Assembly: GCA_036733345.1 (NCBI GenBank)
Contig: DAINAR010000094.1
Coordinates: forward strand, 1-7,490
Source of the DNA: JAFGMQ01 sp036733345
GTDB lineage: Bacteria; Desulfobacterota; DSM-4660; Desulfatiglandales; Desulfatiglandaceae
DNA: 7,490 nt
Direction of reading: 5' to 3'
Shown here: positions 5,697 through 7,490 of the stretch, in pieces
Numbering within the stretch: the stretch's first letter is position 1
How the letters are laid out: every line of letters begins with the position of its first letter
The notes under the pieces: model-generated
Database searches by the model: none
Seen by the model: only the letters and a program-made list of their open reading frames with translations
Told to the model about the DNA's origin: nothing
Made by a program: the position numbers and the translations under genes

Positions 5697-6569
5697 ATGA
5701 CAGATGAAAATCAAAACTCCGGCTATGTTAGTCGAGAGGAACAGCATCAAAAGCAGGATATAGAGATCAAGGAAATATTGAGCCAGATCAAAAACAAGAT
5801 TCTGGTTATGAGCGGCAAGGGTGGAGTCGGAAAGAGCAGTGTGGCGGCTTATTTGGCGGTATCACTGGCAAAGCGTGGTTATAAGGTGGGGCTCATGGAT
5901 GTTGACCTTCATGGTCCCAGTATTCCGCGAATGCTTGGACTTAAAGGAAGCATAGGGCCTGGAGCCATAGAGGGCAAGGCTCATCCTGTCAAATTTATGC
6001 CTAATATGGAGGTTATTTCTATTGAAACCCTGATGGGTGATGACAAGGACGCTGCAACCATCTGGAGGGGGCCTCTCAAGATAGGTGTCATCAGGCAGTT
6101 TATTTCGGATATTGAGTGGTCTAATCCAGATTACCTGGTGATTGATTCACCCCCTGGTACCGGTGATGAGCCATTAACCGTTGCTCAGACCATACCGGAT
6201 GCAAGTGCGCTTATCGTAACTACACCCCAGGAGATATCACTGGCCGATGTAAGAAAGTCTATAAATTTCTGCCGAAAAGTTAATATGAAAATGCTTGGTC
6301 TTGTGGAGAACATGAGCGGCTTGAAGTGCCCTCATTGTGGGAAAATGATTGATATATTCAAGTCTCAAGGCGGAATACTGACTGCGCAAAGGGAAGGCCT
6401 GAATATGTTAGGGAGCCTTCCGATGGAGCCTGAGGTGGTATCAAAAGGTGATATTGGAAATATGGATTTTCTGGACGATAAAAGCCTTTTATTCGCTCAG
6501 GAATTCAGCAAGATAACAGACAAGGTTATATCGTTAACAGAGAAGGCCGGCAGCTCTGTTTTGCAATAA
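5697..6569 (+). CDS. Mrp/NBP35 (ApbC)-type P-loop ATPase, Fe-S cluster carrier
   Basis: A 290-residue cytoplasmic ATPase of the SIMIBI/MinD class that binds and hands on Fe-S clusters as a dimer. Motifs: deviant Walker A GKGGVGKSS (40-48), switch I DVDLHGPSIP (68-77), GPLKIGVIRQFISD (125-138), switch II/Walker B VIDSPPGTGDE (148-158), NMSGLKCPHCGK (205-216) with the bridging CxxC at Cys211/Cys214, and a closing GSLPMEPEV (239-247). It lacks the N-terminal four-cysteine ferredoxin motif of eukaryotic Nbp35 and the MIP18-like N-terminal domain of many bacterial Mrp proteins. Instead it starts with about 30 charged residues, making it the short form common in archaea and anaerobes. GGAGGT (5682-5687) supports the start. 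Lying between four DIMC proteins and a NifU-like scaffold, it is the obvious candidate to load clusters onto them. ORP clusters of Desulfovibrio also include Mrp-type ATPases. Confidence 0.95.
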   Translation: MTDENQNSGYVSREEQHQKQDIEIKEILSQIKNKILVMSGKGGVGKSSVAAYLAVSLAKRGYKVGLMDVDLHGPSIPRMLGLKGSIGPGAIEGKAHPVKFMPNMEVISIETLMGDDKDAATIWRGPLKIGVIRQFISDIEWSNPDYLVIDSPPGTGDEPLTVAQTIPDASALIVTTPQEISLADVRKSINFCRKVNMKMLGLVENMSGLKCPHCGKMIDIFKSQGGILTAQREGLNMLGSLPMEPEVVSKGDIGNMDFLDDKSLLFAQEFSKITDKVISLTEKAGSSVLQ

Positions 6570-6587
6570 TTTAAATAATGTAAAATG

Positions 6588-6695
6588 GCCTTCCTGAGAG
6601 AGTCTGGATTGATGGCCTGGCATTAAGCTGATTTTTGCCGTCCCGTGACAGAATCCTATCAGCAAAGCCATCATCTCAGGAACAGGCAGGAAGGC
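6588..6695 (+). ncRNA. Nested inverted repeats in a 180-base gap, candidate structured RNA or palindromic repeat
   Basis: Four sets of exact complementary arms nest here: GCCTTCCTG (6588-6596) with CAGGAAGGC (6687-6695); TTCCTGAGA (6591-6599) with TCTCAGGAA (6674-6682); TGATGGC (6610-6616) with GCCATCA (6667-6673); and GCTGAT (6627-6632) with ATCAGC (6658-6663), leaving a 25-base loop. The last three stack into one long interrupted hairpin. The first shares its left arm with the second, so the two are mutually exclusive, as in a switch. It lies between the ATPase gene and the Fe-S scaffold gene. I do not recognise a known riboswitch. A miniature mobile palindrome is the main alternative. Confidence 0.4.
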
Positions 6696-6749
6696 GTTTG
6701 GGTATTAATTTCAGATTATCAAGTATAATGAAGTAGAGGGGGCGGTCTG

Positions 6750-7181
6750 ATGAGCAAGAATCTCGATGAATTTGTTGAGGGCCTTCAGAATCAAATATAC
6801 GATGAAACCAGGGCTGAATATGGTGAGGTTGGTTTTGAAAGGTGGATGAATCCAAAGTATATGGGAGTAATTGAAAACCCCAATGGTTACGGTCGTATTA
6901 CCGGACCATGCGGTGATACCATGACAATATATTTAGGCCTGGAAAATGACAGGGTTAAAGAAGCAAAATTTCAAACCGATGGCTGCGGGGCCAGCATGGT
7001 GTGCGGTTCATTTGCTGCTGAACTTTCTCTTGGAAAAAAGGCAGATGAAGTCCTTGATATTACTGATGAAACTATTCTTGATGTGCTGGGCGGTTTGCCC
7101 GAGGAAGACAAGCACTGTGCACTTCTTGCTGCAAACACACTCAAGGCGGCCATTAGCGATTACAAGAGCAGGCTCAGATAA
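6750..7181 (+). CDS. NifU/IscU-like iron-sulfur cluster assembly scaffold
   Basis: A 143-residue protein of the NifU N-terminal/IscU family, on which Fe-S clusters are built from desulfurase sulfur. The three scaffold cysteines are in their usual settings: PCGDT (Cys54, with the adjacent acidic ligand Asp56), DGCGAS (Cys79) and KHCALLAANTLKAAI (Cys123 preceded by His122). An additional cysteine follows at 85. Compared with E. coli IscU it has a longer N-terminal lead (residues 1-45) and lacks the LPPVK chaperone-recognition motif before the last cysteine (LPEEDKHC here), so HscA/HscB dependence is doubtful. There is no NifU C-terminal domain and no cysteine desulfurase nearby. GAGGGGG (6736-6742) serves as ribosome binding site. 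It closes the rightward series and probably supplies clusters to the ATPase and DIMC proteins upstream. Confidence 0.92.
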   Translation: MSKNLDEFVEGLQNQIYDETRAEYGEVGFERWMNPKYMGVIENPNGYGRITGPCGDTMTIYLGLENDRVKEAKFQTDGCGASMVCGSFAAELSLGKKADEVLDITDETILDVLGGLPEEDKHCALLAANTLKAAISDYKSRLR

Positions 7182-7490
7182 GAAGGGCAAAATGAATTAT
7201 CCTGATACTATTTTTTTTGCTGTTCGTGATCTAAAAACAGTATATGAATAAAATGGGCCGGAAATTAAAAAGAATATTGAGGTCTTTCAGGAAACTGCTT
7301 TCATGTTATTGCTTCCATTTTTATTGCCGGTTTTATTCTGCCGGTGATAGAGCCTGCTCCTTTTAGCCTGTATAATCTCACATTTCTATTCAGGAAGACC
7401 CGGTATGCTTGGAATTTTATCCGCTGTTGATCTCTGTTTTTTAAATCTGATAACAGGTCTGATTTACGCGAAAGATGATTTAGAATTTAT
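7182..7490. other. Region after the scaffold gene without a convincing complete gene
   Basis: It contains a run of eight T's (7211-7218) without a clear hairpin, a reading frame of 18 codons from 7191, and a stretch open from 7281 to 7430 that reads like a membrane segment but has no start codon. A possible gene start at 7405 runs off the edge. I see no tRNA, terminator or mobile-element signature. Confidence 0.5.
7405..7490 (+). CDS. Possible start of a hypothetical protein, cut by window edge
   Basis: An ATG at 7405 is preceded by AGGAAG (7392-7397) with seven bases of spacing and stays open for 28 codons to the edge. The translation begins MLGILSAVDLCFLNLITGL, a hydrophobic stretch that could be a membrane helix or signal anchor, then turns polar. 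It is too short to identify and may be a chance frame. Confidence 0.25.
   Translation, partial: MLGILSAVDLCFLNLITGLIYAKDDLEF

Noticed and set aside
6588..6700. TPP riboswitch, because of the CTGAGA word
   Set aside because: The downstream ACCTGATCTGGATAATGCC-like core is absent, and CTGAGA here belongs to a simple inverted repeat.
6724..6729. Perfect TATAAT upstream of the scaffold gene
   Set aside because: No acceptable -35 box at 16-18 bases, and the start point would fall on the ribosome binding site.
7191..7247. Short frame MNYPDTIFFAVRDLKTVYE
   Set aside because: Only 18-19 codons, no Shine-Dalgarno of note beyond AAGGGC, and no recognisable family.

Overview
The window looks like a chromosomal piece of an anaerobic, probably Desulfobacterota-type (sulfate-reducing or related) bacterium of moderate to low GC. 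This is inferred from its content: several small dinitrogenase iron-molybdenum cofactor (DIMC; NifX/NifB-C/ORP-like) proteins beside an Mrp/NBP35 ATPase and a NifU/IscU scaffold, a combination typical of that group. There are no ribosomal or other phylogenetic marker genes, so the assignment is tentative.

Left third (1-2666, minus strand). A glycosyltransferase with a GT-A fold runs off the left edge (start at 1172, 390 codons visible, C-terminus missing). It is most like the glucosyl/mannosylglycerate-synthase type. Upstream of it lies a 400-residue major facilitator transporter of the oxalate/formate-antiporter (OFA) type. The two are separated by 291 bases of AT-rich DNA holding an 11-bp hairpin.

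Divergent intergenic region (2667-3115). It carries a REP-like palindromic element, a candidate minus-strand promoter for the transporter, and three TTGC/GCAA dyads just upstream of the first rightward gene. The dyads are candidate operators.

Right two thirds (3116-7181, plus strand). Seven genes all face right: DIMC protein 1 (polybasic tail), DIMC protein 2, DIMC protein 3 (HFGHCE and CDH motifs), a MoaD/ThiS-like beta-grasp protein without a terminal Gly-Gly, DIMC protein 4 with a Gly/Met/Arg-rich repeat tail, an Mrp/NBP35 P-loop ATPase with a CxxC motif, and a NifU/IscU-like Fe-S scaffold. Most have good Shine-Dalgarno sites. Apart from the close DIMC3-MoaD pair they are separated by AT-rich gaps of about 150-180 bases, several with inverted repeats. 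The most elaborate is a nested palindrome of about 108 bases between the ATPase gene and the scaffold gene.

The simplest joint reading is a metal-sulfur-cluster island. The scaffold assembles a cluster, the ATPase transfers it, and the four small DIMC-domain proteins bind, carry or store a cluster or heterometal-sulfur cofactor. This resembles the Desulfovibrio orange-protein (ORP, Mo-Cu-S) systems, but with a different gene set, no nitrogenase genes in view, and no ferredoxin-containing MinD-type ATPases. The last 309 bases hold no convincing complete gene; a possible gene start lies at 7405.
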